A DNA stretch of 64,000 bases, taken from positions 665-64,664 of the forward strand of contig PLBS01000042.1 in the NCBI GenBank assembly GCA_003134595.1. Reading direction: 5' to 3'. Below the pieces are notes generated by a model, which was not told the DNA's origin, did no database searches, and saw only the letters and a list, made by a program, of their open reading frames with translations. Position 1 is the first letter of the stretch; each line of letters begins with the position of its first letter. Source of the DNA: Gallionella sp. (GTDB taxonomy: Bacteria > Pseudomonadota > Gammaproteobacteria > Burkholderiales > Gallionellaceae). The translations under genes and the position numbers were made by a program. Shown one piece after another: positions 10,336 through 21,019 of this stretch.

Positions 10336-12036
10336 ATGCTGATTTTTTTGCTCTCGTATCTGGGCGGTGTGCTGACCATCTTCAGCCCGTGCGTGTTGCC
10401 GGTACTGCCGTTCATTTTTGCCCGCTCGGATCAGTCGTTTCGACGTTCCGGCCTGCCGATTTTGCTCGGCATGGCGGCGACCTTCACGCTGCTCGCCAGC
10501 CTCGCGGCAGTCGGCGGTGCCTGGCTGATTGCATTGAATCAATATGGCCGCTATGCGGCGATGTTGCTGTTATTGTTGATGGGGTTGGCGCTGATTTTCC
10601 CGGCTTTGTCGGAACGCCTGATGCGTCCATTCGTTGCATTCGGCGGGCGTTTGCAACAGCGCGCCGACCAGCAAACCAGCCTCAAAGGTTCGCTGCTGTT
10701 GGGTGTCGCGGTTGGTTTTTTATGGGCTCCCTGTGCCGGGCCAATCCTGGGCCTGGTGTTGGCAGGCGCGGCATTGAATGGCGCGAATCTTTACAGCGCG
10801 ATGTTGCTGCTGGTGTTCGCTGCCGGCGCGGCGACTTCGCTGGCGGTGGCCCTGCTCGCGGGCGGGAGGGTGTTCAGCCTGATGAAACGCGGGCTGGGTG
10901 CAGAGGAATGGTTGCGGCGCGGCTTGGGGATCGCCGTGTTGGTCGGCGTAGTGGTCATCGCACTGGGCTGGGATACGCGCTTCCTGGCGCAGTTCACTTT
11001 TTTGAGTACCGCGAATACCGAGCAACAACTGATTTCGCAATTGGCCAGGAAACCCGGCACGGCAGGTTCCGCCGATAGCCGTATGACTCCGCCTTTGACC
11101 GGAGCGACGCAGTGGTTCAATTCGCCGCCGCTGACCGACGAGATGTTGCGCGGCAAAGTGATGCTGGTCGATTTCTGGACTTATTCGTGCATCAACTGTT
11201 TGCGCACCCTGCCTTACCTGAAAGCATGGAATGAAAAATATCGCGACCAGGGTTTGGTGATCATCGGCGTGCATGCACCAGAGTTCGCTTTTGAAAAGGA
11301 TGCTCACAATGTCGAACAGGCAATCCGCGACCTGGGCATTACCTATCCGGTGGCGATGGATAACCAATACACGATCTGGAATGCGTACAAAAACGAATAT
11401 TGGCCGGCGCATTATTTGATCGACGCGCAAGGCCGGATTCGCCACCAACACTTCGGCGAAGGCGCGTATCAGGAAACCGAGCAGATGATCCAGACCCTGC
11501 TCAAGGAATCGCATCAGGGTGTGCTCGCGATGAGCGATGGTCTGGTGCAAGTGGCGGGGTCTGGTGCAACGGCTGCGGCTGCGGATATGGAGCGTTCGCC
11601 GGAAACCTATGTGGGTTATGCGCGCCAGCAGAATCTGGTTTCGCCCGAAGCCATCAAGCAGGATGTTACTGCGCAATACAGCGCGCCGCGCGTGCTCAAA
11701 CTGAACCAATGGGCGCTAAGCGGCACGTGGCGTGTATCTGCGGAATCCGCTGCTGTACAGGCATCCGGCGGGGCGATCAGTTACTGCTTTCAAGGACGCG
11801 ATCTGCATCTGGTGTTGGGTTCGCGCAACGGTAAGCCGGTGCGCTTCAGGGTCACGCTGGATAGCGCCGCCCCCGATGCGGATCACGGTGCGGATATTGA
11901 TGCGCAGGGCAACGGCGTGATCCGCGAACAGCGGCTGTACCAGCTCATCCGGCAAAGCGGAAAAATTGCAGTTCACACCTTTCGCATTGAATTTTTAGAT
12001 ACCGATGCAGAGGCGTTTGCCTTCACTTTTGGCTGA
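10336..12036 (+). CDS. DipZ-like fusion: CcdA/DsbD transmembrane domain, thioredoxin-like domain (CINC), C-terminal beta domain
   Basis: MLIFLLSYLGGVLTIFSPCVLPVLPFIFAR...FLWAPCAGPILGLVLAGAA...LVDFWTYSCINCLRTLPYLKAWNEKYRDQGLVIIGVHAPEFAFEKD. Confidence 0.93.
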   Translation: MLIFLLSYLGGVLTIFSPCVLPVLPFIFARSDQSFRRSGLPILLGMAATFTLLASLAAVGGAWLIALNQYGRYAAMLLLLLMGLALIFPALSERLMRPFVAFGGRLQQRADQQTSLKGSLLLGVAVGFLWAPCAGPILGLVLAGAALNGANLYSAMLLLVFAAGAATSLAVALLAGGRVFSLMKRGLGAEEWLRRGLGIAVLVGVVVIALGWDTRFLAQFTFLSTANTEQQLISQLARKPGTAGSADSRMTPPLTGATQWFNSPPLTDEMLRGKVMLVDFWTYSCINCLRTLPYLKAWNEKYRDQGLVIIGVHAPEFAFEKDAHNVEQAIRDLGITYPVAMDNQYTIWNAYKNEYWPAHYLIDAQGRIRHQHFGEGAYQETEQMIQTLLKESHQGVLAMSDGLVQVAGSGATAAAADMERSPETYVGYARQQNLVSPEAIKQDVTAQYSAPRVLKLNQWALSGTWRVSAESAAVQASGGAISYCFQGRDLHLVLGSRNGKPVRFRVTLDSAAPDADHGADIDAQGNGVIREQRLYQLIRQSGKIAVHTFRIEFLDTDAEAFAFTFG

Positions 12037-12053
12037 TTTTAAGGAGTGTCATT

Positions 12054-12689
12054 ATGCTAATCATCAAACTTATCCGTAGATATTTATTCAGCGGCAGCGT
12101 GTGCCTCATGCTCGGCCTGTACTCGCTATCAAACGCCACCGCAGCACCAGCCGAGCAAACGGCGGTATTCGCAGGCGGTTGCTTCTGGGGTGTGGATGCG
12201 GTGTTCAAGCACGTTAAGGGCGTGTTCGAAGTGGTGTCAGGATATGCGGGCGGCAGCGCGGCCACCGCGCATTACGAGCAAGTCAGCGATGGCGATACCG
12301 GACATGCCGAATCGGTGCGCGTCCGTTTCAACCCGGCACAGGTCTCCTATCAACAGCTGCTGCAAGTGTTTTTCAGCGTGGCGCACGATCCGACCGAACT
12401 CAATCGCCAAGGCCCGGATGTTGGCAGCCAATACCGCTCGGCGATTTTTTTCACCAACACCGAGCAGCAGCAAGCCGCGCAAAGCTACATTCAACAGCTC
12501 GCTGCCGCGCGCACTTTTTCTGCGCCCATCGTCACTCAGATCGTTCCGCTCACGCAGTTCTATCCGGCCGAGGATTACCACCAGAACTTTCTGGCACTGC
12601 ACCCGTATAAACCTTATATCGTGATGTATGACCAACCCAAGCTGGAACAACTGCGCAAACAATTTCCAAGCCTGTACCAGCCCAGATAA
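12054..12689 (+). CDS. msrA: Peptide-methionine (S)-S-oxide reductase, secreted
   Basis: AVFAGGCFWGVDAVFKHVKGVFEVVSGYAGGSAATAHYEQVSDGDTGHAESVRVRFNP; N-terminal signal sequence. Confidence 0.95.
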   Translation: MLIIKLIRRYLFSGSVCLMLGLYSLSNATAAPAEQTAVFAGGCFWGVDAVFKHVKGVFEVVSGYAGGSAATAHYEQVSDGDTGHAESVRVRFNPAQVSYQQLLQVFFSVAHDPTELNRQGPDVGSQYRSAIFFTNTEQQQAAQSYIQQLAAARTFSAPIVTQIVPLTQFYPAEDYHQNFLALHPYKPYIVMYDQPKLEQLRKQFPSLYQPR

Positions 12690-12698
12690 TCCTTTAAT

Positions 12699-12727
12699 CC
12701 GTCATTCCCGCGCAGGCGGGAATCCAG
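12699..12727. repeat. Dispersed palindromic repeat CCGTCATTCCCGCGCAGGCGGGAATCCAG (left copy)
   Basis: Inverted copy at 12799-12826; same family as 676-704. Confidence 0.85.
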
Positions 12728-12798
12728 ATGATTAAACAATTTCCCGCGAAGCGGTACAACATCAAGGTTTTGTCCGCTTCGCGGGATGTGTGTCCTGG

Positions 12799-12826
12799 CT
12801 GGATTCCCGCCTGCGCGGGAATGACG
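12799..12826. repeat. Dispersed palindromic repeat CTGGATTCCCGCCTGCGCGGGAATGACG (right copy)
   Basis: Inverted relative to 12699-12727; the pair flanks CCCGCGAAGCGG...CCGCTTCGCGGG. Confidence 0.85.
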
Positions 12827-12893
12827 AGGTTTTGTGCTAACGAACAATTTGGCATCAATGAAGGTGCTGTTTCCTGACTTGGTGATTTTAGTA

Positions 12894-12951
12894 GTAGGTC
12901 GGGTTTTACCCGACGCGATTTTTGAATATTGTCGGGCATAGCCCGACCTAC
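12894..12951. repeat. Inverted repeat GTAGGTCGGG...CCCGACCTAC
   Basis: Direct reading of outer arms with inner TTTTACCCGAC / GTCGGGCATA. Confidence 0.8.
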
Positions 12952-12985
12952 GAAAAAAAAGGCTAGCCGTTCGGCTAGCCTTTTT
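12952..12985 (-). terminator. Rho-independent terminator of prfC (possibly bidirectional)
   Basis: AAAAAAAAGGCTAGCCGTTCGGCTAGCCTTTTT directly downstream of the prfC stop. Confidence 0.8.
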
Positions 12986-13003
12986 CATGTTTGAGTTATC
13001 GTA

Positions 13004-14665
13004 TTAACCCAGCTGCTGCCCATGCTCACGCGTGGCGTGGAACTGCACTTTCGGCCAGCGTTCCATCGCGAGGCGCAGGTTCACGCGGGTGTCGGCGAGG
13101 TAGGCGTAGTTGCCATCCACGTCTTTGGCTAGCCTGCTTTGGTTGGCCTTGACGAACTCGTTGAGGTGCGTCTTGTCCGCGCAAGTCACCCAGCGCGCGG
13201 TATGAATGCCGGCGCGTTCGAACATCGCGTCCACGCCGTATTCGGATTTCAACCTGTGCTCGACCACTTCGAACTGCAACTGTCCCACCGCGCCGATCAG
13301 CGGTGTGGTATCCAGCAGCGGCTCGAACACCTGCACCGCGCCTTCTTCGCCCAACTGGCGCAAGCCTTTTTGCAACTGCTTGGCCTTCATCGGGTCGCGC
13401 AGTCGCGCGCGGCTGAACAGTTCCGGTGCGAAGTAGGGGATGCCTTTGAAAGTGAGCGCTTCGCCTTCGGTGAGCACATCGCCGATCTGCAGCTGGCCGT
13501 GATTGTGCACGCCGATGATGTCGCCCGCATAAGCCTCGTCCATGCGAGTGCGCTCGTTGGCCATGAAGGTCACCGCGTTGGCCAGCTTCATCTCCTTGCC
13601 GGTGCGCCTATGTTTGACCTTCATGCCAGAGGTGTAACGACCGGAACACACGCGCAGAAAGGCGATGCGGTCGCGGTGATTCGGGTCCATGTTGGCCTGG
13701 ATCTTGAACACGAAACCGGTGAAGGCAGGTTCGGTGGGCTGCACGATGCGCACATCGGTGGCGCGCGGCAACGGTGAAGGCGCCCAGTCCACCAAGGCGC
13801 GCAAGACTTCACGTACGCCGAAGTTGTTGATACCGGAACCGAAGAACACCGGGGATTGTTGCCCGCCGAGAAACTCATGCAAATCGAACGATGCGCCCGC
13901 GCCGCTGACCAATTCGGTCTCGTCGCGCATGGTCTTCATCTCGCTCGGGCATAGCTTGGCCAGTTGTTCGATTTGCGCGCCTTGCAATACTTCCACTTCT
14001 TGCCCGGCCTTCGCTTCACCCGGCAAAAAGCGCAGCACTTCGTCATTCAGCAAGTGATACACGCCCTGAAAGCGTTTGCCCATGCCGATCGGCCACGTGA
14101 CCGGCGCGCATTTTATTTTCAGCACCGACTCGATCTCGTCCAGCACTTCCAGCGGATCGCGCACTTCGCGATCCATCTTGTTGATGAAAGTGATGATCGG
14201 CGTGTTGCGCAAACGGCACACTTCGAGCAGCTTGATAGTCTGTTCCTCGACACCCTTGGCGGCATCCACCACCATTACCGCCGCATCCACAGCGGTCAGC
14301 ACGCGATAGGTATCCTCGGAAAAATCCTGGTGACCGGGGGTGTCGAGCAGGTTGATCACGCAGTCGTCGTAAGTGAACTGCATCACCGAGCTGGCCACCG
14401 AAATGCCGCGTTGCTTCTCGATCTCCAGCCAATCGGAAGTCGCGTGGCGACCGCTCTTGCGCGCCTTCACCGTGCCCGCCATCTGGATCGCGCCGCCGAA
14501 CAGCAACAGTTTTTCGGTCAGCGTGGTCTTGCCCGCGTCAGGGTGAGAGATGATCGCAAAGGTGCGGCGGCGGCCAACTTCGCGAACTACTTGGGCTTCG
14601 CGCACGATACCCTCAGAGCTCGCTGACGGGGTGCTTGTGCTTGCTTCTTCTGCAGAGGTGCTCAT
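13004..14665 (-). CDS. prfC: Peptide chain release factor 3
   Basis: [67 protein letters not shown]3 GTPase signature; ends TREHGQQLG. Confidence 0.97.
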   Translation of the reverse strand: MSTSAEEASTSTPSASSEGIVREAQVVREVGRRRTFAIISHPDAGKTTLTEKLLLFGGAIQMAGTVKARKSGRHATSDWLEIEKQRGISVASSVMQFTYDDCVINLLDTPGHQDFSEDTYRVLTAVDAAVMVVDAAKGVEEQTIKLLEVCRLRNTPIITFINKMDREVRDPLEVLDEIESVLKIKCAPVTWPIGMGKRFQGVYHLLNDEVLRFLPGEAKAGQEVEVLQGAQIEQLAKLCPSEMKTMRDETELVSGAGASFDLHEFLGGQQSPVFFGSGINNFGVREVLRALVDWAPSPLPRATDVRIVQPTEPAFTGFVFKIQANMDPNHRDRIAFLRVCSGRYTSGMKVKHRRTGKEMKLANAVTFMANERTRMDEAYAGDIIGVHNHGQLQIGDVLTEGEALTFKGIPYFAPELFSRARLRDPMKAKQLQKGLRQLGEEGAVQVFEPLLDTTPLIGAVGQLQFEVVEHRLKSEYGVDAMFERAGIHTARWVTCADKTHLNEFVKANQSRLAKDVDGNYAYLADTRVNLRLAMERWPKVQFHATREHGQQLG

Positions 14666-14705
14666 TAGGCCGCTTTCTTTCGCGCAACCAAGTACGCGGA
14701 AATGA

Positions 14706-14738
14706 AAAAGGTCTGCACGTTTTTCGTGTAGACCTTTT
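14706..14738. terminator. Hairpin AAAAGGTCTGCACGTTTTTCGTGTAGACCTTTT
   Basis: Stem AGGTCTGCACG / CGTGTAGACCT flanked by A/T tracts. Confidence 0.6.
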
Positions 14739-14763
14739 CGTCAGCTCAGAAAAACCTGAGCTG

Positions 14764-14790
14764 ATTTTGCGTGCTACCGCACGCGAAATC
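14764..14790. repeat. 27-nt direct repeat carrying hairpin GCGTGC-TACC-GCACGC (copy 1)
   Basis: Identical to 14814-14840, offset exactly 50 nt. Confidence 0.85.
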
Positions 14791-14813
14791 CATTAACTAA
14801 AACTACCTAGTCA

Positions 14814-14840
14814 ATTTTGCGTGCTACCGCACGCGAAATC
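14814..14840. repeat. 27-nt direct repeat carrying hairpin GCGTGC-TACC-GCACGC (copy 2), abutting the tRNA 3' end
   Basis: ATTTTGCGTGCTACCGCACGCGAAATC directly next to the tRNA CCA. Confidence 0.85.
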
Positions 14841-14916
14841 TGGTGGCCCGGGGCGGAATCGAACCACCGACACAAGGATTTTCAATCCTCTGCTCTACCG
14901 ACTGAGCTACCAGGCC
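14841..14916 (-). tRNA. tRNA-Phe(GAA)
   Basis: Reverse strand GGCCTGGTAGCTCAGTCGGTAGAGCAGAGGATTGAAAATCCTTGTGTCGGTGGTTCGATTCCGCCCCGGGCCACCA: 76 nt, cloverleaf arms, GAA anticodon, encoded CCA. Confidence 0.97.
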
Positions 14917-15120
14917 ATTTATTCCGATTCGCATTAGAAACGATCACTGCGTTGGCTTCGTCTTCGGCTCCTAGCCGCACTATGTGTGCTGTCTTCGTCG
15001 CCTCATCCTCGCCGCCTTGTGCTCCTTCCTAATGCGAATTGGAATTGCTGCATTTCTCTGTTAACCAAGCAAATCAGCCAACTTCGGAAGCCGCGCATTA
15101 TACCGGTACCACGTCAAATA

Positions 15121-15146
15121 ACAAACCCCGCCGAAGCGGGGTTTGT
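15121..15146 (-). terminator. Terminator downstream of groEL
   Basis: ACAAACCCCGCCGAAGCGGGGTTTGT hairpin. Confidence 0.75.
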
Positions 15147-15171
15147 CGGATCACTGTCAAACAAACAGTTA

Positions 15172-16836
<1,665 letters not shown>

Positions 16837-16840
16837 TTAG

Positions 16841-17131
16841 TTAGGCTTCAACCACGCCGATGATGTCATCTTCGCGCATGGTCATGTATTCCTGGCCGTC
16901 CATTTTGAAGGCTTGGCCGGCATATTTGCCGAACAGCACACGGTCGCCCACCTTGACACTCATAGCCTGCAATTTGCCGTCATCGCCGATCTTGCCTTTT
17001 CCCACGGCGATGATTTCGCCTTGGTCTGGTTTTTCGGTGGCGGCATCGGGAATCACGATTCCAGAGGCGGTCTTGCGTTCTTCTTCCATGCGTTTGACGA
17101 TCACGCGGTCGTTCAAAGGACGAATTTTCAT
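16841..17131 (-). CDS. groES: Co-chaperonin GroES
   Basis: [47 protein letters not shown]; start trimmed to MKIRPL. Confidence 0.97.
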   Translation of the reverse strand: MKIRPLNDRVIVKRMEEERKTASGIVIPDAATEKPDQGEIIAVGKGKIGDDGKLQAMSVKVGDRVLFGKYAGQAFKMDGQEYMTMREDDIIGVVEA

Positions 17132-17178
17132 ACTGAGGTCTCCTAAAACTAAGGGGTTAAAAAATGTGGACGCGGAGT

Positions 17179-17205
17179 TTAGCACTCTCTGCCTGCGAGT
17201 GCCAA
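17179..17205 (-). promoter_or_regulatory. CIRCE operator (HrcA binding site) upstream of groESL
   Basis: TTAGCACTC-N9-GAGTGCCAA: one mismatch from the consensus TTAGCACTC-N9-GAGTGCTAA. Confidence 0.88.
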
Positions 17206-17259
17206 TAGTCGGGGCGACCCCGCCCGATTTCAAGGGCAGGGTGGAGGTATATTTTTATT

Positions 17260-18522
17260 TCAGGAGCGGGGCGGCGGAAGGGTGATCTTGTTATCGGTGC
17301 TGAACTGATAGTCTTTGAAGATGTGTTCGGCGGTCAGGATTTGATAAGTGCCATCGGCATTGCGGTGCGAGGTGTCTTTGAGGCGATAGGTGTACTGCCC
17401 GCAAGTCCAGCAATCATAGTTGCGCATGTGGGTGCACAGACAAGTCTTGTCCATGACGGAGATTTTCTTGGCATCGGGATGCAACGCCACTTCGCGGTTG
17501 AATGCTTCGATGTAAGCACAATGGCCATTGGCATCGAGGAGATAACCGTATGCTTCACAGTTGGGGCGTATGCCGGCACCGATCGCCGGACTATTCTTCA
17601 ACATGCGCATCGGGTAGCCGGTCGGTGAAATCATATTGACTTCGATGTCCTGCTCGTTGGCCTTGAAGTATTCCTGCTGGATTTTTTCCGGAATGCCGCA
17701 TTCCTTGGAAACGGTAAAGCGCGTCGCCACTTGCACGGCAGCACAGCCTTTTTCCAGGAAGTCGACTGCATCGCTACCGGTAAAGACCCCGCCCGCTGCG
17801 ATCACCGGGATATCCAGTTGTTCGGCTTTTAAATGCGCAACGATTTCCGCCACGATGTTGTGCAGATCATATTCGGCCCAATCCATCCCGAAGCCCAGAT
17901 GCCCGCCCGCCAGCGGGCCTTCCACCACGATGTAATCGGGCAGGCGATTGAGCTTGGCATTTTTGCGTATGAATAGCTGCAAGGCGCGCAGTGAGGAAAC
18001 GATGATGCCCAGCTTGGCATCGCGGAAGCGCGGGTTATCTTCCATCAACGCAAATGATCCGAGGTGCAGCCCCGCGCTTAACGTTATTCCGTCAATCCCC
18101 GCATCCAGCGCGCTACACAGCCGCACGCGCAAAGTCTCGCGCGGCGAATTCATGGTCAATTTTTCCATGCAGTTGACGAAAATCATGCCATCGCCGCGCT
18201 TGGCATCCATCGTCTTGCCGACGTGCAAGTGGGTCGATTCAGCTACCTGCGCCAGATCGAATTTCACGATCGATTTGTCAGCTTTCAGGATGTTAAGTTT
18301 GTATTGTTTTTGTTTGTCGCTGACAAATTTCGTTTTGTAGTGGCGATCCGTAACGGTAGGCAACATCGCATCGGAAATATGCCCAATCCCGCCCAGCCGT
18401 GCGGCTTCCAGAGCCAATTCGCGACTGGAAATATCCACGCCCATTCCGCCAATTATGATCGGCACCAACTCGCGCTTGCCAAAGCGCAGGCGGAAATCAT
18501 CAACTCGTTTCATTACTGCCAT
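17260..18522 (-). CDS. NAD(P)H-dependent flavin oxidoreductase / nitronate monooxygenase family
   Basis: PIIIGGMGVDISSRELALEAARLGGIGHISD...IPVIAAGGVFTGSDAVDFLEKGCAAVQVATRF. Confidence 0.85.
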   Translation of the reverse strand: MAVMKRVDDFRLRFGKRELVPIIIGGMGVDISSRELALEAARLGGIGHISDAMLPTVTDRHYKTKFVSDKQKQYKLNILKADKSIVKFDLAQVAESTHLHVGKTMDAKRGDGMIFVNCMEKLTMNSPRETLRVRLCSALDAGIDGITLSAGLHLGSFALMEDNPRFRDAKLGIIVSSLRALQLFIRKNAKLNRLPDYIVVEGPLAGGHLGFGMDWAEYDLHNIVAEIVAHLKAEQLDIPVIAAGGVFTGSDAVDFLEKGCAAVQVATRFTVSKECGIPEKIQQEYFKANEQDIEVNMISPTGYPMRMLKNSPAIGAGIRPNCEAYGYLLDANGHCAYIEAFNREVALHPDAKKISVMDKTCLCTHMRNYDCWTCGQYTYRLKDTSHRNADGTYQILTAEHIFKDYQFSTDNKITLPPPRS

Positions 18523-18659
18523 CCTCCGACCGCCCGATATATTTAACAATAAGGGACAGAAATAAACATTGTGCACATACATTAAGAACGAAGGATGCCA
18601 CAAATGGGGTGATACGGAAAGCAAAGCCAGTTTTATGGCATGGACATAAACTGCAAAAA

Positions 18660-19559
18660 CTACTTGCCCAGCAAGTCGTGTAGCGCGTCCGCGAGATTTG
18701 TAAAGGCAAAGCGATAGCGTGCCACCTCCATCTTCTTCGGCAACACTCTTTGCCCTTCCAGCAACAGGCAGGCGCGTTCACCCATGCCTAATTTCAACAA
18801 CATTGCCGGCGCAATGAATGGGGCGGGGCGATGCAGTACCGCCGCCAGGGCCGCAGTGAATTCCGCATTAGTGGCCGGTTGTGGAGCGGTCATATTGTAT
18901 GGTCCGCTGGCCTGGGCATTGCGCAACAAGCTGAGCAACATCGCCACATAATCATCAATATGTACCCAGCTCATCCACTGCTTTCCATCACCCAGACGCG
19001 CGCCCAAGCCCAGCCTGAACGGCAGCAGCATGCGTCCCAGCAGCCCGCCGTCGTTGCTTAATATCAAGCCGGTACGCAACAAACAAACGCGTACTCCAAA
19101 GCTTTCCGCGCCGCGCGCAGCATCTTCCCAGGCCTTGCATAACCGGGCGGCAAAATCTTCTCCAGCCGCAGCCGATTCATCCAGCCCGGTATCGCCGCGA
19201 TTACCGTAGTAGCCTACTGCCGAGCCGCTCAACAATACGCCGGGTTTGTGCTGCGCGACGGCGATGCGCCGCACCAGATTTTCTGTCAAAGATACCCGGC
19301 TATTCCATAGAACTTGCTTGCGTTGCGCTGTCCAGCGTGCATCGACTATCGGCTCACCGGCCAGATTGATGACCGCATCGAAGGTCTGGCCGGGTTGCCA
19401 CTCGTCAAGCCCAGCCATCGCATGCACACTTGCACCGCATTTTGCCGGAACAGAATCCGGGTTGCGGCTCAGTACCGTCAATTCATGCCCTTCCGCCAGC
19501 AATACCTTGCAAAGCTGCCGGCCGATCAAGCCCGTGCCACCGGTGATCAGAATATGCAC
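18660..19559 (-). CDS. TIGR01777-type epimerase (SDR family)
   Basis: MHILITGGTGLIGRQLCKVLLAEGHELTVLSRNP...DAVINLAGEPIVDARWTAQRKQVLWNSRV. Confidence 0.92.
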   Translation of the reverse strand: MHILITGGTGLIGRQLCKVLLAEGHELTVLSRNPDSVPAKCGASVHAMAGLDEWQPGQTFDAVINLAGEPIVDARWTAQRKQVLWNSRVSLTENLVRRIAVAQHKPGVLLSGSAVGYYGNRGDTGLDESAAAGEDFAARLCKAWEDAARGAESFGVRVCLLRTGLILSNDGGLLGRMLLPFRLGLGARLGDGKQWMSWVHIDDYVAMLLSLLRNAQASGPYNMTAPQPATNAEFTAALAAVLHRPAPFIAPAMLLKLGMGERACLLLEGQRVLPKKMEVARYRFAFTNLADALHDLLGK

Positions 19560-19646
19560 ATTTCCTCCGCCTGCAAACAGGTCGGGTTACAGGCTATCCA
19601 AACTTTGCCATGCGCGCAAGCCGCAAAACCCGTTATGATTCTGCGC

Positions 19647-21014
19647 ATGTCGAATCACCCGCAAAACAACACCAATCTCCTTGCCCGCAGCCTCGCTGCC
19701 GTGTGGCATCCCTGTTCGCAGATGAAACACTACGAACATTTCCCGCTGCTGCCGGTTGCGCGCGGGTCGGGTGCGTGGCTGTATGACTTTGGTGGCAAGC
19801 GTTATCTGGACGCGGTCAGTTCCTGGTGGGTGAATCTGTTCGGGCATTGTAATCCGCGCATCAGCGCCGCGATCACCGACCAGCTTGGGAAGCTGGAACA
19901 TGTGATGTTGGCTGGATTTACCCACGAGCCGGTGGTGCAGCTTTCGGAGCGATTGCGCGAGTTGGCACCAGTTGGCTTGGGGCATTGCTTCTATGCTTCT
20001 GACGGAGCATCGGCCACGGAAATCGCACTCAAGATGAGCGCGCATTATTGGCGCAACAACGGCAAGCCGGGCAAGATGCAATTCATCAGTCTGGAAAACA
20101 GCTATCACGGCGAAACACTGGGCGCGTTGTCGGTGACGGATGTCGCGCTGTTTCGCACTGCTTACGGTGCGCTGATCCGGCAACAGGCCACCGTGTCCAG
20201 CCCGGACTGGCGCAAAGCCGCCGCAGGGGAAAGTGCTGAAGCTTACGCGCTGCGCTGCGCGGATGATCTGGAGCAACATTTGCAGCAACATCATGCGCAA
20301 CTGGCCGCTTTCATCATCGAGCCGCTGGTGCAAGGCGCGGCGGGCATGGCGATGTATCACCCGGTTTATTTGCAGCGCGCGCGGCAGCTTTGTGCTGAAT
20401 ATGACGTGCATTTGATCGCGGATGAAATCGCCGTCGGCATGGGCCGAACCGGCACGCTGTTCGCCTGCGAGCAAGCCCCAACCCTATCCCGGCCAACCTC
20501 TTTTCAGGGAAGCAAGGGAATTACTCCGGACTTTTTATGTCTATCGAAAGGTATTACCGGAGGTTATCTGCCGCTGTCAGTGGTGATGACGCGTGACGAA
20601 ATTTACCAGGCATTTTATGGCGATGAGATGACAAGCGGTTTTTTGCATTCACACTCCTATACCGGCAATCCACTGGCCTGCCGGGCAGCGCTCGCCACGC
20701 TGGATATTTTTGCGCAGGATAATGTGCTCGACGCGAACCGTAACAAGGCGGCGTATCTGAACGAAATAGCAACGCCATTGCGCGAACACCGCGCAGTACG
20801 AAACTGGCGCAACACCGGCATGATCTGGGCATTTGAAGTGGAAACGCCGCAGCGCAATTTTGTCCAACAGTGCTTCGCACTCGCGCTGGAAAATGAATTA
20901 TTGTTGCGTCCCATCGGTAACACGATTTATTTCATGCCGCCGTATATAATTAACGAATTGGAGATGGATTTGCTGGTAAGTCGTACCTTGCGCATCGTCA
21001 ACGAACTGAGTTAA
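19647..21014 (+). CDS. bioA: Adenosylmethionine-8-amino-7-oxononanoate aminotransferase
   Basis: WHPCSQMKHYEHFPLLPVARGSGAWLYDFGGKRYLDAVSSWWVNLFGH...CLSKGITGGYLPLSVVMTRDEIY; start at 19635 or 19647. Confidence 0.93.
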   Translation: MSNHPQNNTNLLARSLAAVWHPCSQMKHYEHFPLLPVARGSGAWLYDFGGKRYLDAVSSWWVNLFGHCNPRISAAITDQLGKLEHVMLAGFTHEPVVQLSERLRELAPVGLGHCFYASDGASATEIALKMSAHYWRNNGKPGKMQFISLENSYHGETLGALSVTDVALFRTAYGALIRQQATVSSPDWRKAAAGESAEAYALRCADDLEQHLQQHHAQLAAFIIEPLVQGAAGMAMYHPVYLQRARQLCAEYDVHLIADEIAVGMGRTGTLFACEQAPTLSRPTSFQGSKGITPDFLCLSKGITGGYLPLSVVMTRDEIYQAFYGDEMTSGFLHSHSYTGNPLACRAALATLDIFAQDNVLDANRNKAAYLNEIATPLREHRAVRNWRNTGMIWAFEVETPQRNFVQQCFALALENELLLRPIGNTIYFMPPYIINELEMDLLVSRTLRIVNELS

Positions 21015-21019
21015 GTGTT

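Noticed and set aside
10720-11709. 329-aa minus-strand ORF opposite the dipZ-like gene
   Set aside because: Antisense shadow; the plus-strand protein has clear CcdA/thioredoxin motifs.
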